Assembly (NCBI RefSeq): GCF_002835825.1 | Contig: NZ_PIZH01000143.1 | Coordinates: 1-5,276 of the forward strand | Source of the DNA: Methanoregula sp. | GTDB taxonomy: Archaea > Halobacteriota > Methanomicrobia > Methanomicrobiales > Methanospirillaceae | DNA length: 5,276 nucleotides | Reading direction: 5' to 3' | Shown here: one piece after another, positions 5,275 through 5,276 of the stretch | Layout: each line of letters starts with the position of its first letter | Numbering within the stretch: the stretch's first letter is position 1 | Program-made: the position numbers and the translations under genes | Notes under the pieces: generated by a model | What the model was told of the DNA's origin: nothing | Seen by the model: the letters and a program-made list of their open reading frames with translations, nothing else | The model's database searches: none

Positions 5275-5276
5275 TG

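Overview
The window looks like chromosomal DNA of a methanogenic archaeon, most likely of the order Methanomicrobiales (Methanoregula or a relative). The grounds are a winged-helix/PAS one-component regulator of a kind common in that group, a legumain-like C13 peptidase, a methanogen-style beta-carbonic anhydrase, G/C-rich coding sequence, and purine-rich Shine-Dalgarno sites (AGAGGTG, AGGGGAG) before two of the genes. This placement is inferred from protein character; no rRNA or tRNA is present.

Layout, left to right. (1) The 3' part of a C13-family (legumain/asparaginyl endopeptidase-like) cysteine peptidase on the plus strand, cut by the left edge. (2) A short convergent gap with T-tracts, then a beta-class carbonic anhydrase on the minus strand. 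Its true start is about 1864; the reading frame stays open much further upstream only because the adjoining repeat array has no minus-strand stops. (3) A 617-bp divergent intergenic region holding five perfect tandem copies of a 53-bp unit, a sixth partly decayed copy and degenerate edge units. Each unit carries a GGGCC-AAAA-GGCCC hairpin. (4) A GNAT-fold acetyltransferase on the plus strand. (5) A convergent minus-strand regulator with an N-terminal winged helix and two PAS domains but no kinase. (6) A 261-bp upstream region with two palindromes and a TATA-like box. (7) A minus-strand membrane protein of unknown function, with about four N-terminal transmembrane segments and a cytoplasm-sized C-terminal domain, running to the right edge.

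The genes do not form an obvious operon: neighbours are mostly convergent or divergent, and only the regulator and the membrane protein share a strand, separated by 261 bp. The carbonic anhydrase interconverts CO2 and bicarbonate, a plausible support role in a CO2-reducing methanogen. The regulator probably senses a small ligand, redox state or gas through its PAS domains and acts directly on DNA. No defence, mobile or CRISPR system is visible. The least ordinary item is the perfect 53-bp hairpin array in the divergent promoter region; the next is the unusually legumain-like archaeal peptidase.
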